Below the pieces are notes generated by a model. It searched no databases, was not told where the DNA came from, and was given only the letters and a program-made list of their open reading frames with translations. Of a stretch of 64,000 bases of DNA, positions 25,414 through 39,700 are shown one piece after another. The DNA comes from Epiperipatus broadwayi. Its lineage: Eukaryota > Onychophora > Udeonychophora > Euonychophora > Peripatidae. The stretch spans positions 310,001 through 374,000 of the forward strand of contig JAQFVV010006702.1 in assembly GCA_028023455.1 (NCBI GenBank). Reading direction: 5' to 3'. Each line of letters starts with the position of its first letter. Position 1 is the stretch's first letter. Both the position numbers and the translations under genes were made by a program.

Positions 25414-28400
25414 TATATATATATATATATTAAAAGTCGGTGTATGTGCACCTAAGTTGGGCATCCAAATGTAATGAAATTGAAAAAAATATGTCATAAA
25501 TTAAATGACCAAATATAGTTTTCAACATCATTTCTCTCTAGCATCTGGTCTATAGGTAACATGATTATGAAGATTTTATTTAATAATGAGTGTCAGCTAT
25601 AATAAAAATTATAGCTCTACAATCATCATGTGATAAATCCAACTCCTTCAATATTCATTATTAACTATAATGTTAGCTATCATCTCACCAGCTAAGTTAC
25701 ATATATTTAGAAATCACACATACCCATTTAATGACTTTATTATAGTATAATTAGATATATTTTGAGTACCACATATGATAATAAAGAAAGTCATTCAAAG
25801 ATGCTAAATTTTAATAAAAATGAATAATTTAATAAATAAAAAACAATTAGTATAAATGAGTTATAGTCTCAAATAAATAAATAAGAATTTTTCTTGATAC
25901 TAAACAATAGATAAATAATTATATAAATAATTCATTAATAATAAATCCTCTCTTTTATTTATCCATTAACTGATACATAAAAAATGTGTTAATACAAATC
26001 ATAATATATTTGTGTCTAAAGAAAATGTAGATAAGTATATTATTCATATATAATTAAATTAATATGACAAAAGAAGCAATGATATAAATAATTGTGTTAA
26101 AAATGCTCTAAATATAACCACCTTAATTAAAGAGAAACATTTTTACCAATATCTCTTCTCATTATATTCTTGAACTCAATTAAAAAAAAACATACATCCA
26201 ATTTTAAGTTACAATTTTGTGTGCTAAATAAAACAGTCAATCTATAACTTCCATGATTGATTTTTCTTTTCTTATGTAGAAGTGTCTTAAACAGTTCTCC
26301 TGTATGTTATTGGTCTCTTCTTAAATTTCACATCTTTCTTTTGTATTGTTTAAAAAATTTTGATTTCTCTTGTTAAATTTAATTTTTTCAAATGCTTTTA
26401 GATCTGATTACAATCAGCAAATTGGGTAGTAAAACATCCATTTTTTCTAGTAGATTCTTATAAGCATTTTCATTTCAGGAAAGTTTTACACACGGATGTT
26501 CTAGATGAATCATAGAATAGGTTCATATCTTCAGATAAGATCAGGCTTCAGCTGACACATAAAAAGGTTTTAGCCCTTTATCATTAGAGTTATAGTGCCA
26601 CAGTAAACATTTTCTATTTTTTATAATATGATATACTACTTATTCTCTAGAAATAATAATTTTTTTTCATAATCAATAACTCTTCACTAACAGTTTAAAA
26701 TTAACTTCCCACTAATATGGTTTTAACAATAAATGACATAGATTTTGTTTAGCAACTAAATTATAATACCTTATTATCTGTCTGGTCTTCTGAACAAGAC
26801 AGCTAAAAAAGAAAGTAAGAAAAAAGGAAGATTTTGTATTTAACCAATCCAGGATTTATCCAAATCAAAAAACGATAATAAAACTCCATTTTATTTTTAT
26901 TTTTTTAAAATTAAGGTTATCTTCTAATTGCTATTTAAAACTAATGTCTATATATTAGAAATTGTTTATTCCAAAAAGCAAGATAATCCTAAGCTAATTA
27001 CAATAAATTAATATATTTAATTATATATTCTTAAATTTACAGAGCAGGAGCTTAAAACAAAAAGTCCACAAACACTCCCACACACACAAAAGATATTTTA
27101 TAAAACTTTAATAGATTTAACAAACATGAAGATATTCTACTTTATATATATATTTATATTACTTTTGTCCCGTTAACTATCTTTACTATAAAAAAGGCAT
27201 ATTGCTTGGCTTTACTTGTAGAAGGTTCATAAGAAGTTCACGTACCAGACCTGCAAGTGCCAAAATTGATTCCGGAGCTCTTGATTCCATGTTGGATGCT
27301 CTATCTATTGTATAAACTATGCAAGGAAATCCTTGCTATCTAGCAAAGAGGCATATGGCTTTATTGTTTGGAAATTCATAAGAATTGTGTACAGTAGACC
27401 TGCAAGTACCAAAACCGATTTTGGGACTTCTTGAACCCAAGTCAGATGCTCTACCTTCTGTTCCAAACCTTTCAGATTAAAAACATCAAAAGTATTTTAC
27501 TAAATTTCAGATAGTAAAGTTCAATCCTGGATTTTGATAAAGCAACCACAAAATATTTTCTACATATTTAACTATAAATTTTAACAAAATTTACTAACTT
27601 TTAAATAAGACATCCCTTCTATTATGGAAATGCTTATTTATGTTCAGGAGGAAAAAATACTGGATTTAAACCTAGATACTGATATCATAATGTGCTGATA
27701 CAACATGCTAAATAACTCCTCAATAAGGAATAGGTAATAAGCTCTGGATTCACATACTATTATTATTATGGTCTAGTGAAACCATAATATACTGTGTATC
27801 AATATAGACTACTTCATTTACAAGCTATCCAATATATATATAAATAAAATCAGTAAAATTCATCAATTTAATAAATTTTATAATATAGCACTCACTATTT
27901 TTTCTATCATGTCATGCAATCAATTAAAATTTTCAAATGTTACAATTTAAACAGATAGAATCATATTTACTAATAATATTTTTTCAGATTATGCTGAAAG
28001 CACATAAATTTTATTTTTTACTTTTTATCTTTCACAAATTTTATATGATGTACAGTAATTCATATTACAAAATGTTTTCTAAGCCTAAAATTAAAAGCAT
28101 TATGTAAAATATCTTTTTAAATGATAAAATCAGAATTGCTATATTAATAGTGGCACAAATGCAATGTTAAACGTCTTACATTAATGAGAAAGATTGAAGT
28201 TTGTATTTAGAATTTTTGAAGAATCTGAAATGGATAACTAAAAGAAATGATTATATAAATCCTGAAGTTAATAACCAAACAAGTGAACAAATTGTTTTTG
28301 CTGAAAGCAGGGTCTACTTATACATCAATGTATAAAGAAGATTAAAATCTAACACTTCACTTTCCATTTTATTTTTAAAAAATTAAAAGATTTGGAATAA

Positions 28401-28590
28401 ACATCTTTTTTTAATATTTGTTGAGTGAATATGAATAAGTAAAAATACACACATTAGATGTAAATAGCAAATGTGTTCTCTTACTTTATTATTAATAAAT
28501 AGATTACCATTTTTTAAACACTTTATTTATATTATTATCTTATTTTATATATTTATATTATAGACATAAAGGCATCTGCATTGTATATAT
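25414..28590. other. AT-rich DNA right of the nested element, no gene seen
   Basis: After the TA run at 25414-25430 comes AAGTTGGGCATCCAAATGTAATG, resembling the subterminal motif of the E2 element, so another E2-like end may start here. I could not align the rest to E2. A tRNA-like tandem repeat (27190-27480) lies inside. Otherwise only short frames and A/T runs are present. Confidence 0.4.
27190..27480 (-). repeat. Tandem dimer of a tRNA-like (SINE-type) sequence
   Basis: Two about 150-bp units (27194-27340 and 27346-27475) share blocks such as AGACCTGCAAGT. On the minus strand the second unit reads GGTAGAGCATCTGACTT followed closely by GGGTTCAAGAAGTCCC, matching the D-arm/A box and T-arm/B box of a tRNA with the anticodon region shortened. 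The first unit is the same but more mutated. No complete cloverleaf forms, so this is a tRNA-derived repeat and not a tRNA gene. Confidence 0.5.
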
Positions 28591-28591
28591 A

Positions 28592-30213
28592 TATATGGAA
28601 ACAAAAAATATAAACTAATTAAAGGAAATATAAATAAAAACAAAATACAATTGCAATTTTTCATGTTTTACCCAGGCTGAAAGATCACAACATACTATAT
28701 TATATCAATAATTATGCACTTATAATGCTCTTAAAGAAGTTATTTTACTAAATTTATTTAAAGCTTAGCACTTTCAAAGCTCTATGGCTTCATAATCATA
28801 GCTGTGTGTGGTTGATAGTGATGAGGGGAGTATTCAAATTTATGTTAATTAGATGATTCGTTATTTATTTAAAATATTGTTTGACTTAGTTTGTCCATCT
28901 CTTTGAAATGGTAAACAGGTGTCCTTTCTATTAATTGATTGGGTGTCATTATTTATGAAATATGCCTTCTTTATTTTGCCCCTATAGTCATTACTTTCTT
29001 TGCGCACTATTCTGGGGTTGGTGGGTTCAAATCTGTGTCCAGTAGCTTTTTCATGTTCCACGAATGCTGATGTAGACACCTTGTTGTTCAGTGCCCATTT
29101 ATACATATATATATGCTGGGATGCTCTATTTGTAATGGTAGTTTTTGTTTCCCCATAATATGAGGCTCTGCATCTGGCCTGAAAGCATTGTATCTGGTAC
29201 ACCACTTGAGATGTTAGTTTGGGATCAAGTTTATCTTTTGAATTTTTTATTAGTCTATTAGTGTTGGCTGAAGTGCGGAAGCCAATAATAAATTCTTTTG
29301 ATAATGTTTTAGTTAGATGTTTGGCAATGTTGGGTATACTATATTGCAAAAATCTTATATATATGAGATTCAAAAATAACAGGAATTGTTCTCTGGTAAG
29401 TTTATTTATTATTGCACATGATTCTGCTGCTACATAACTAATGTGAAAACTCTTTTGCATCAATCTTCCAAATGATGTCACCATGTAAAAGAAGGGTCAC
29501 ATTTTTTGTATAGTGTGCTTGTCGATTTTTGTAATGGTTTAAAGTTGGAATAATATATAAAAAAATTCTTTTAGAAAAAACAGCAGGGAAAACCAACAAG
29601 CTATTTTGTGAATAACACTAGGTTACAAATGGTTTATTAAAAATGTCAAATTCACCAAGTCCCAAAAAAGCATGGCGAGTGAAAGCAAATGTCATGCCAA
29701 TACTGATTTTTTTTTTTAGATAAACAGCATTTTTCTCTCAGAATTAGTTTGTAATGATTTGTTTTATTTACAAGTTCTGAAACATTTGTGTGATGTGATA
29801 AAATATAAACATCCTGTTATGTGGAAAAATGAGGAATGTAAGTTTTACCACAATGAGTTTCTGCACAAAGCATCGAATATGAAATCATTTTTAATTAAAT
29901 TCAGTATGAAATAGCTTATTTATCAGCTATATTCACTAGATCTCTAACCATGTGACTTCTTTTTATTTTCTCAAATGAAAAAATGCCTCAAATTTTTTTA
30001 TTTTTACAACTTAGAAATAGTAAAGAAAAAAATGACACAGCAATTAAAGGCTTCACTTTGTGTTTCTGGACTACTTTGAAAAGGGAAAAACATGCTTAGA
30101 CTAGTGTATTGCATTAAATGGATAGTATTTTAAAAAAGTTTAAATTTATAACACTTAAAGATGAATAAACAATATTTTATTATAACATTTCGATTACCTT
30201 TGGGTTCCCTCTC
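28592..30213 (-). mobile_element. Penelope-like element remnant bounded by TA tracts
   Basis: TA runs at about 28586-28598 and 30213-30223 flank a segment that holds the GIY-YIG remnant at 28861-29400. No reverse transcriptase motif is recognisable upstream of the endonuclease on the minus strand (29485-30213), so the element is 5' truncated or strongly decayed there. Confidence 0.5.
28861..29484 (-). pseudogene. Penelope-like GIY-YIG endonuclease domain, truncated
   Basis: The 207-codon frame contains, from about residue 47, the C-terminal part of a Penelope-like protein. Family landmarks are YSIPNIAKHL, VVYQIQC (GIY position, 94-96), ASYYGETK (YIG position, 109-111), Arg120, QH at 123-124, FVEHEKATGH with Glu143, and ESNDYRGKIKKAYFIN. 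Cys100 and Cys105 fit the zinc-binding cysteines known in this family. In intact elements this domain follows a reverse transcriptase and nicks DNA for target-primed insertion. The first 46 residues do not look like the family and probably come from a shifted frame. The RT is absent, so this copy cannot be autonomous. Confidence 0.8.
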
Positions 30214-32512
30214 GTATATATATATGCAATAAATTTTTTGTATGTATGTTGACATGTTGTATAAAGTATGCAATTATTTTTTCTTCAATGTTCATGGTTT
30301 TCTGTTCAACTTATGTATACACACACACACACTTTGATTTACAAATGTCAAATTTTCTGAATTCACAATTTTTATATATTAAGCAGCTCTATTTTATCCC
30401 CTTTTTTAAAATGTGTAATATATATTTTTAGATATACTTAAAACTTTGCACGTCACCATATATTCTTGAAACAAATATAAAGAGGCATCTGACAAAGATA
30501 AATAACTTCCAATGCATTTAGTTGGTCCAGGTCATATATTCCTACATATAACATCATTTGTTCATTGCTTATCAATAGTGATTGCATTCTGATTGACAAA
30601 AAGTCAAACTTTAAGGATATGTAATGAAGTTAAATTGTTCCATGTGTTATGTTTAATTTAAAAAATACAAATTTATTAATTATAAACTAAAGTTTGTTAG
30701 GTTTATATCTGGGCTATTGATAATCACTAGTTTAATTAATGATTAAGTAATGATTGTTAATATATTTATCTAAAAAGATTGATATCAAAGTTGAGATTAT
30801 AGAAAGTTTAATACTTTTAAATCAAAATGTAATAATTTGGTAGTAATAAATACTACAAAATTATGAAGATATGTGTAAAGATAGATAATCTGAGCCTAAA
30901 GAAAAGCTAAGGTTAAGCATGAAATACAGTTTGAGACGTGTCATTTGTCCCTTTAAGATGTCTTTATTTATAAGCTTTAAGAATGTTTAATGAAGTGAAA
31001 TGAAGTATATAGAAATATATATATATATAATGAATGAATAACCAATATACGTTATTTATATCTAATATATTCCCATACATACAATTTTTGTTGTAAATCT
31101 TCATATACATACAATGCTAATGAAATAGTATAATTTGATTACGGCGTCTGTTAGAGTGCCGAAAATCTAATTTAAATACACAGAAAGGTTTAATAGGAAA
31201 TTATATTCGTAATAGGTATTAGTATATATCAAATTTAATAATATTTCAGAATAAAGTATAATCAATATAAAAAATAAAATGGCTTAAATAAAAATAAAGA
31301 CAATTTCAGAACATTTTATTTATAATTATAAATTATGTATAAACATTAAAAATATTCATGTCTTGATCATTTACTTTACATATTAGTTTTAAAATATCTT
31401 TAATCATAAAATCCTAACATATCTAAGTTGTATGTTATATATATATTTGTTTTGATAACAGCACTCCTGTTGTGAGAATGAAGTTATCTTTTTCAAAACA
31501 ATTATTAATGTCAGTTAAAAGAAACTGCGAAAGAATTAAAAAGGATTTATTTAATAAAAGTTTATTATTATTTATTAGGTGTTGTCAAGCTCACGTAGAT
31601 TCTACATGTTCGTATAAATAACTTTTACCCGGGATAACCTATCAAATAAAAAAATATATGTTATTTATTTGTAAAAATATATACATATGTATTTTTTTTG
31701 TAAAATGTTTATTATTTTATGCTTTTTAGCACATAATTTGAAGTGCTTTCATTAAGTACATCTTTCGTGAAACAACACCTTACGGTTTAGTGGTGAGTGA
31801 CAAACATCAGAGCTTAAGGTCCCTGGACTGCAGTTCAACGTAAATAATAATGATAAATTTTATCATATGGAAGATTAGATGTAAGGTATTATTTGATAGT
31901 GAGTTGGCTGGTCCTATTGAAGACATTTTCTTAAAGTTATTATATAAAGCTAAAGAAAGTGATCTAAGAACATGCCAGCCTAGCCTTGCTGAGCAAACAT
32001 GGAGTCAATTACATATTTAGCAATAGCCATGTATATTATTTATTCATGACACTCACACTTTACACACCATGGGATTTATATGCCAAATTAGATCACCCCT
32101 GATAAATAACGTAACTTAAAATTTTACTTTTAATCTTGTAATCTTCATCTAATTTAATAACTAGTTAGTCTTTAATGTGTCAGTCATGATCGTAAACATG
32201 AACACTATATTACAATGTATATTTTACTTTTTGTGCAAATAAAGATTATTTGAAAAAAAAAAAATGATAAATTTAATAAATAAAAATATTATCGTCTATT
32301 TTGTCATCAGTTAGTTTGCTAATAATTATCAGCAATTATCATCAAACTAAAAATTAAAACTTTGACTGGAAGAGGAGAAAAAAATCTAACCTGATTTTTA
32401 TTCAAATTTTGATTACAAATTTTTTTATTATAAAATTATGTTTTGTAATTTTTAAAATATACTTATTTTTATAATTATAAAACTATTTAATTAACACGAT
32501 TGTCAATAGAAT
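30214..32512. other. AT-rich DNA, no gene seen
   Basis: Only short frames, TA tracts (31014-31028, 31436-31446) and one weak tRNA-like segment at 31776-31850 are visible. Confidence 0.45.
31776..31850 (+). repeat. Weak tRNA-like sequence
   Basis: GGTTTAGTGGTGAGTG resembles an A box region, and GCAGTTCAACG, about 40 bases on, resembles a B box. Arms do not pair well by eye. It may be an old tRNA-derived repeat or chance. Confidence 0.25.
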
Positions 32513-32702
<190 letters not shown>

Positions 32703-33279
32703 TTTCTTCCCATCTATATTTCTTTCCCTCTCTCTTTATATATATATATTGATACAAATATTTTCATGGGTTACAGACATAAATGATATACGTTGCATGT
32801 TCATTCATGCGTGGTTTCGGCTTAATCACACAAGCCATCAACTGGATGATGAATAGAATATTATAAAAATGATTGTAGAGACGTTATTAACAATCGTTTA
32901 TAACAATATAAAAGTTTCACCAATAGATATAAAATAGAAAAAGTAAAAATCAGAAAATCTTTAGAATAATACGTTTTTTAAAAAAATCATTCCATATAGG
33001 AGGAAGTTTGCATGTGTCATAATGTTTATTGGTACAAGTTGGTCTTTTTAGCATCTCAATGGCGTCTCTGATTTTACATTTGTAGAGAATATATATTTAT
33101 AATCAACATCATATATAGATGAACCTGTAAAGTATATCATATTCTAATTGAGATGGTATTTTGGAAAATAGGGTTATCAACTCATAATGATTAAAGGATT
33201 ATTAAAAATCAAATGTGCATCATTTATATTTAACTAAATATAATTGTTGATAACAAAGATATAATTATGTTTAATTTGC
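32703..33279. other. AT-rich DNA, no gene seen
   Basis: Nothing recognisable beyond a short TA run at 32737-32750. Confidence 0.4.
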
Positions 33280-33889
33280 ACGAATGTCAATAGTGATAAT
33301 GATCATCTGCAATGTAAGCATAAAAAGTAACAATATCAATGATGATTCCAATAATTGAAATGATAACAAGGAGGAGAATGTATTAGCTGTCTAATTAAAT
33401 TATCTCATATTAAATAGAAAATAATTATATATATATATGTATTTTCTTGCATTATAATATTTATGACTTTCTTAGTAAGCAATATTACAACATCACTATT
33501 CAATCAGTCAGAAGTATAAGGATAATATCCATAGTTTCTTGATTAAACTGAGAAAAATATCACTTAGTATAATATATTCTTTTTCATAGGCATATTTATG
33601 ATCAGAAATAGCTTGGAAGAATTTAAAACTCAGATACTTTAAAATTTTATACAGTTTAATAAATTAATCATAAGACAAATTTTTCAGATTGTCTTAAGTT
33701 AAAACAATGGCAATGATTGATATATAATTAATAGTTCACAGAATAATTTCTGTATGTACCACATGATACCTTAGAGTGATGCTGGTGATGGTTTTGGGGA
33801 ATGTGATGTAATCAATTTGACATTGGAATGCTATAACAATTATTTGTACTGATATTTTAGAGTAAATAGTTTAAAATATAATTTTACCA

Positions 33890-34240
33890 TTCAAGTTTTC
33901 TTCGATCTCAGTTTCAGTTTGGCCTTTGAGCATTTTATCATCAGATTTTCAATTGGATGGATGGTTGAAAAGTTGGAGTGTAAAGTGGATTGAAGCATGT
34001 CCATTAAAATATAAAGATTGGCTACCTTAATATATATCTGAGAACTTACTGCATACATGTGTAGAGATGATAATCTGGACCAACTGATGATTGCTGGTTT
34101 AGCATGAAATATGCATATTGGTGATTATTTATCTTATTGACATATATGTGTTTAAGTGTATCAGTGTTATGAAATAGACTGGAGAGTAGTGGGTCATGTG
34201 AAAGTATGTGTTCATATACCCTATATATTACATTCAAGTT
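33890..34240 (+). repeat. Hammerhead-bearing repeat family H, copy 1
   Basis: Collinear with 61320-61640 (plus) and 48225-48395 (minus). Shared blocks include GAAAAGTTGGAG, AAGATTTGCT-like text, GATCTGGACCAA and CTGATGA. The downstream part (34140-34180) retains TATCAGT..., the A-box-like piece seen complete near 61575. The 63-codon minus frame here is not a gene. Confidence 0.65.
34069..34129 (+). ncRNA. Hammerhead-ribozyme-like motif, family H copy 1
   Basis: ACCAA (stem I) precedes CTGATGA at 34084-34090. Stem II is TGCT/AGCA with a GGTTT loop, and GAAA is at 34106-34109. Stem III lies in the palindrome ATATGCATAT, followed by TTGGT pairing with ACCAA. Beyond an internal loop, GATAATC pairs with GATTATT. 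In the copy at 61487 the outer helix has G-C where this copy has A-T, a compensatory change. Confidence 0.6.
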
Positions 34241-35530
34241 TTCATTTTTATGTTTAGATTTTAGGAGTCATCACGCAAAACAGATTATTTACAATTTGCA
34301 CAAAATAGTGGTATTTGTTTACACTTCATTTGTCAAGCAGAAATAATTGTAAAAATAATGTGTTTTTTCAAAATTGTTTTCAGTCATTTAAAAGATGTTT
34401 TTATTTGTTATCTTAGAAAAAAAGCTTCTGATTAACTTTGTAAAAACTGAAATACATAAGACAACATTCACATGATCTGTAAATCAGTAATTGCAATCTT
34501 GCAATAAGTAATTTCAAAAGGTTAGTAAAGATTACATAAAGATCAAATGAGAGAATTCAGTTTTTTCAAAATGGTGGCACTCACACTTTATTAACCAGAA
34601 ATTGTCATAGTAATAAGTTTTTGTTTTTTTAGGTTATTTTTTAATCATTTAAAAGATGGTATTTATTTAATAAATATAAAATATAATCATTTTTATAAAT
34701 TTCTAATACTTTTAGGAGGATTTAAATTTACAATCAAAAGGAAAGAAAAACTATACATTATACTAACTTATATAAAAAAAGGCTTTTTTTTTTTTTTAAT
34801 TTCTCTAAATAAATTTATACTATTTATAATTTTTTCATTCTTTTAGTATGTTAAAATGTACTTTTAATAATATTTTTTTTAAAAAAATATTTATATATTG
34901 ATAAAAAGATTACTCAAACTGAAAGCTAACTATAAAAAAATTAAATTCCACAAAAATGATCTAATTTTAATTATAAAATTTAATTATATAAAGGTTAATA
35001 AATATAAAATATATTTATTTTTATAATGGTACACTGTTTTTAGAAGGATTTAGTATGCATCATGGGAAGTTATGTTATTTTTTTTTATTTTTTTTATTAA
35101 GAAAAAATTTACAGTGTCAGGTAGCTACATTTGGTAATTACAATAGTTTCATATAGAAGATCAAAGTTTTGCAATCAATCTGTGTGGCATTGTCTTCATA
35201 ACCTTTATCACAGTAGTCTGAGATGTCATCTCATTGTCACAAATGATAATTTGTGCCAATGTGTCTACAAAGAGATGCTCTGGCACAAGGAGTCTATTCT
35301 TGCTAATGTAATTGATGTTTCTTTTATTTCCATAAATGAATTTATAGCTTTTACTATTTTTCTATTTTTTTAGTTATGTTTAAAATCAATTTTAATAACA
35401 ATATGTTAAAAATAGTTTAATTTTAGCAAGAACTTTATTAAAACTGAAGACCACATGTAAGAAAACAGAATTTTGCAAAGTTAGCTTTGATTTAATCAGG
35501 TTTCTTGTAGCTGAATGATGAATAATTGGA
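34241..35530. other. AT-rich DNA inside repeat C, no gene seen
   Basis: Part of the segment absent from repeat D. It holds A/T homopolymers, including a run of T at 34784-34798 and an inverted A/T run near 34870-34885. Frames at 35131-35373 and 35392-35598 show no motif. Confidence 0.35.
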
Positions 35531-36427
35531 ATTACATTTGTTTCAAGCATTTGAAAAATAATTCTATTTGAAGTCAGTATATTCATTAAATGTTTCATAT
35601 ATATGACTGAAAATGTTAAAAAATTAAAAAATAATAATTAATAAAATAATTTTCTTTTAAAATAAATTGAATTAGTCTGTAAATGTCCTCATGTATATGC
35701 CAATTTCATGAACAAACTTAACATATAAAGATTTATGAGAAAAACATTAAAATTATAATATAGTTATGGAATGCTAAATGCTATTCATTTTACATATTTA
35801 AATTACAAGATTCAAATGTACTTATTTATAAACATCATTAAGTCAGTTGTATAAAAATCAATTAAATTCAAATGTCTTTTTAATAAAGTTCATGGAATAA
35901 TGATTTATATTTAACTTTATATACAATCTTCATGTTTACTGTCAACTTTTTATAATTATGTCACCACAAGGATAGCACAAATAATAAAGCTTTGGTTACA
36001 TAAAACTTCATAGTCTCACTCTTGATGTAATAATATTAATTCTTAACAAAATTATGATAATGATAATAATGGATCATCGATAATTATTCTTCCAGGAAGA
36101 GTATGAGTAGTCACTTCAATTCTCTCTGTTTTTTTTTTTTTTAGCAGAGCATGACTTTACCTATCACCGATTAATTCTTTAACTCTGTAACTCTCTCAGT
36201 AACTCTATATTCTCTCTTTGAATTTTTAACTGTATTTGTTCTAAATCTTTTATTACATTTACTTTGTAAAACCCTTTGGCTTCCATAAATATTTTTTTAA
36301 AACTGTTTTTAAGTGGTTTAAGTTTCTTAATTAATTTATTTAACTACCTTCTTTACATAAAGCTACTGGTATATTCTTCTCTTTAATTAAAGTGATACCT
36401 GCTTACCAAAATATATATATATATATT

Positions 36428-36578
36428 TGTATTTGCATATATTTTATTATACATTTTATGAAGGCTATGAATATTAGGCATGGATCCTCAAAAACGTTAA
36501 GCCGATAAACTTTAATACTAATTTATATCTTCTCTAATTAACAATTATATATTTTACATATAGTGAGAAGTAAAGCTA
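36428..36578 (+). repeat. Penelope-like 3' untranslated fragment in a TA tract
   Basis: Matches 54055-54180 and the inverse of 52795-52935. It includes ATGGATCCTC, ACGTTAAGCCGATAAACTTT and CTTCTCTAATTAACAA. It starts right after (AT)n and is missing from repeat D at about 43950, so it is a severely 5'-truncated insertion. It shows that the element's 3' end continues through TAGTGAGAAGTAAAGCTATA. Confidence 0.75.
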
Positions 36579-36790
36579 TATTTATTATATACGAAATATA
36601 TTAAAACTAAAATTCTTTACTATATTATTTAAAAATATATAAAATCTCAAATCTAAATTTATGCAAACTATAAATTTTATATCATAATCTTTTGATATTA
36701 CATTCATTAAAATTCTTTTAACTATTTCTTTTTTGAAAAAACTGCACACACACACACAAATGATGGATTACTATACTTCCTACTCTTTTT

Positions 36791-39700
36791 ACAAAAAAAA
36801 ATAACAAATATTATGATGAAATTCTTTCCCAAATAATGAACTTATCCAACTATAGAGTTATCTAGATCTGATTCAGTATTCAATACAGCTGATCTTTAAA
36901 ATAATAAGGTAAATAAATAGCCAATGGCATAAATTGGCCAATGATATATTGAGGCCAGAAAATCTCATTGTTCGTAGTAAAGTGATGAAACTAGCTGCAA
37001 AATAGAGATCCATTTGAGAAATAGTCTGACAAAAGTCAAAATAACTGGATCACATTCAGAATATTAATTCATATTTTGAAATTACTCTGAAAATAACACA
37101 CAGTTGTCCACTATTTGCTAATATACAGTTAGGTATGTTTAATCTGAAGCAGAAAGCTATTAGTGGCGAACAATATCATGTCTTAGCAAGGCAACATGAT
37201 TGAAAGTGTTAGAGATATATTAGAAGTCACAAAATTCCTTTAGTGTTTATAATTGTTATGGTCTATAACTATGCATTAGTGAGTCTTCTAATTGTAATGG
37301 GTGGAAAACTCTTTTAACTATTAAAAATATGTTATTATTCTCAGCAAACATTATTGTTTTTGCATCAAAAACATATATAAACACAACATAATTGGAATAG
37401 CACAACAGGATTTACCCATGTGGGTTGATTAATCTTCATGAGTATTACAAATTGACATTAGCTAAAATTATTAGCAGATCAGTACTGTGAAAAGAGAAAA
37501 GGGAAAAAATCTCCATAACAGAAAAAAAGACTAAGTTTAGTTTCCTGGAAGAATTTGAACCCAACAGTCTAGAATATTTGTATATGGATTAACCAAATCA
37601 AAAATCAGAATTAAGATTAGTAAAATTTAAAAGTATGCACAGATCCCTATATAATATCATATTTTAGTCAGCTCTTTTCATTTTATTAGAGCTATATTTT
37701 GATAAATAATATCTCTCTAATGGCTGTTTATTTCTATCCTAAATTGTATTAAAGAAGTATAACTTTGGTTTCCAGTGTTAAAAGGGAGGACGAAAGATCA
37801 GAGGTTTTGCCACAGGGTTCAGAAATTTTTTGCTGATCTGTGGTTTAAAAAAATTTTTGAATGAGGCATTGAAAGAGATAATTTGTTGAAAAATTATAGT
37901 CTATGAGTCAAGCATTCAATCATGGATCTTTGATTCTGTGAGTTTCTAGGTACCCTCACTCAAACTACAGAAAACCAGATAGCTCTATTACAGAAATCTA
38001 ACTCATTACTAAAGTTATTAGCCAGATATGTGGGTCAGATAAATATCCAACTTATCAAAAGTAAAGTTAGAGATCTCCAGCTAAAATTACTGTTAAAGAG
38101 TGCCAGAATCAAACACAATCTTGTACTTACTGCCAGAATAGTTTGCTCAAAATGCAACAAGCAGAAAACACATGAAATATTTACATAGATATTCACTTTG
38201 AAGATATTTCAATCTTGTAAGTCTTAAAAAAGTATAAAAAACAGCAATGTGTCCAGAAAAATAATATAAAAGTTTATTCAAAAATAATATGAATGTTTAT
38301 TCAAAAAATTCAAAGGGTAAATACAAAATCTTGTAAAATCAATATAAACAATTTACAAGAAACTGATTCAAAATTTAAATTATTATTAATAGATTTCTAA
38401 TATTAATAGAGCTGAATACCTTATCTTTAGGGATATGGAAAACAATATTTTGGCTGCCATATGTAAAAAATCATAGACTATAACCTAGTAATAAGATGAT
38501 TACAGATTACCAAAATAATGAATCTTTCCTCCTGGGTAAAACAATATTAAATGTTGTAGGACCCAAAAAATATTATAATTACCTCTTGTGGAGTCTGCAT
38601 GAGAACTTAGGAAGGTATTAATTCATAACTGGTTCAAACACTTAGACTGTGTACTGAGTAAAGTGAATCATATTATTAAAACAATAAAACTTCAAACTGG
38701 ATTGTCCAGAATAATTTATTGATAGAATTGGGTCAGTATTTAAAAACACCAGACTATAAACCAACTGATCAATTAATCAATTTATTAATAAAATAGATCT
38801 TTAAATAAAGGCAACAATAAACATTACATCTTTTATTTGATATACCATTGGTGAATAAAATTCCAAAAAGTAATTAAATAGAGTTATCAACTTTGGTTAA
38901 ATAAAAAATCCCAAAACAGCTGAATCCAGCTTACTGCATCCTTAGGCTGGAACTCTCAATTGAAAATGATTGTATTGTCTGGAAGCTAATTGTACATAGT
39001 AATTACCTAGGGATCAGGCAAATAAAAATGACTAGATCTTATGTCTGGGGTCTTCATTATCATTATCACTGACATCAAGTTTAAGACTCATCAAGACTAG
39101 AACTTTAAGACAAACATGCCAAAAAAGATAAGACTAGTCATAGGTGTACAAGTATGATGAAATAGGAAAAACACAAAAATAATACTCTATAGATATCTAC
39201 CCATATACTATGCTATATGTTCAGTGAGACTAACAAATGATTATAGCTATAGTAGTTATCCAATTAGATAATAATATCATAAGCATAGATGTCAGTTGGA
39301 ACATGAATATGAAGAGTACCATGAAGTAATAAAGAGCTTTCCAGATTAGATATTGATGAATCAAGTAAATCACCAAATATAAGATTTACAGAAACAAGGT
39401 GAAAAATTAAAGCAAGAAGATAATCCAGTTATATACTGGCTTATTTCAAAGATTGTCCATTGGTAACATTAGCTAGTGGGATGAAATGTTGTAGACTTAT
39501 TTTAAGTTTTCCTCAATAAAAGACTTGTCTAAACTATAATGTTTTTTAAATAGATTCAACATAAAATATATCTGATCAATGAAATAATGATAATCTAAAA
39601 AACATAGTCAATGATGTAAACAAACCAATCATATGTCTAGATCAATAAATCTGATTGATCACAATGAGATGGAGAACTTCGTTATAAAATGTAGATTTAT

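Larger units (their letters stand above)
33280..36790 (-). repeat. LTR-like repeat C, interrupted
   Basis: Aligned pieces are about 33280-33763 and 35530-36790. The intervening 33764-35530 is absent from the paired repeat and includes a hammerhead-like repeat (33890-34240). A short Penelope-like 3' piece (36428-36578) is a further insertion missing from repeat D. The segment just beyond the right end, read on the minus strand, is purine-rich (AAAAAGAGTAGGAAG), a possible polypurine tract. Confidence 0.45.
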
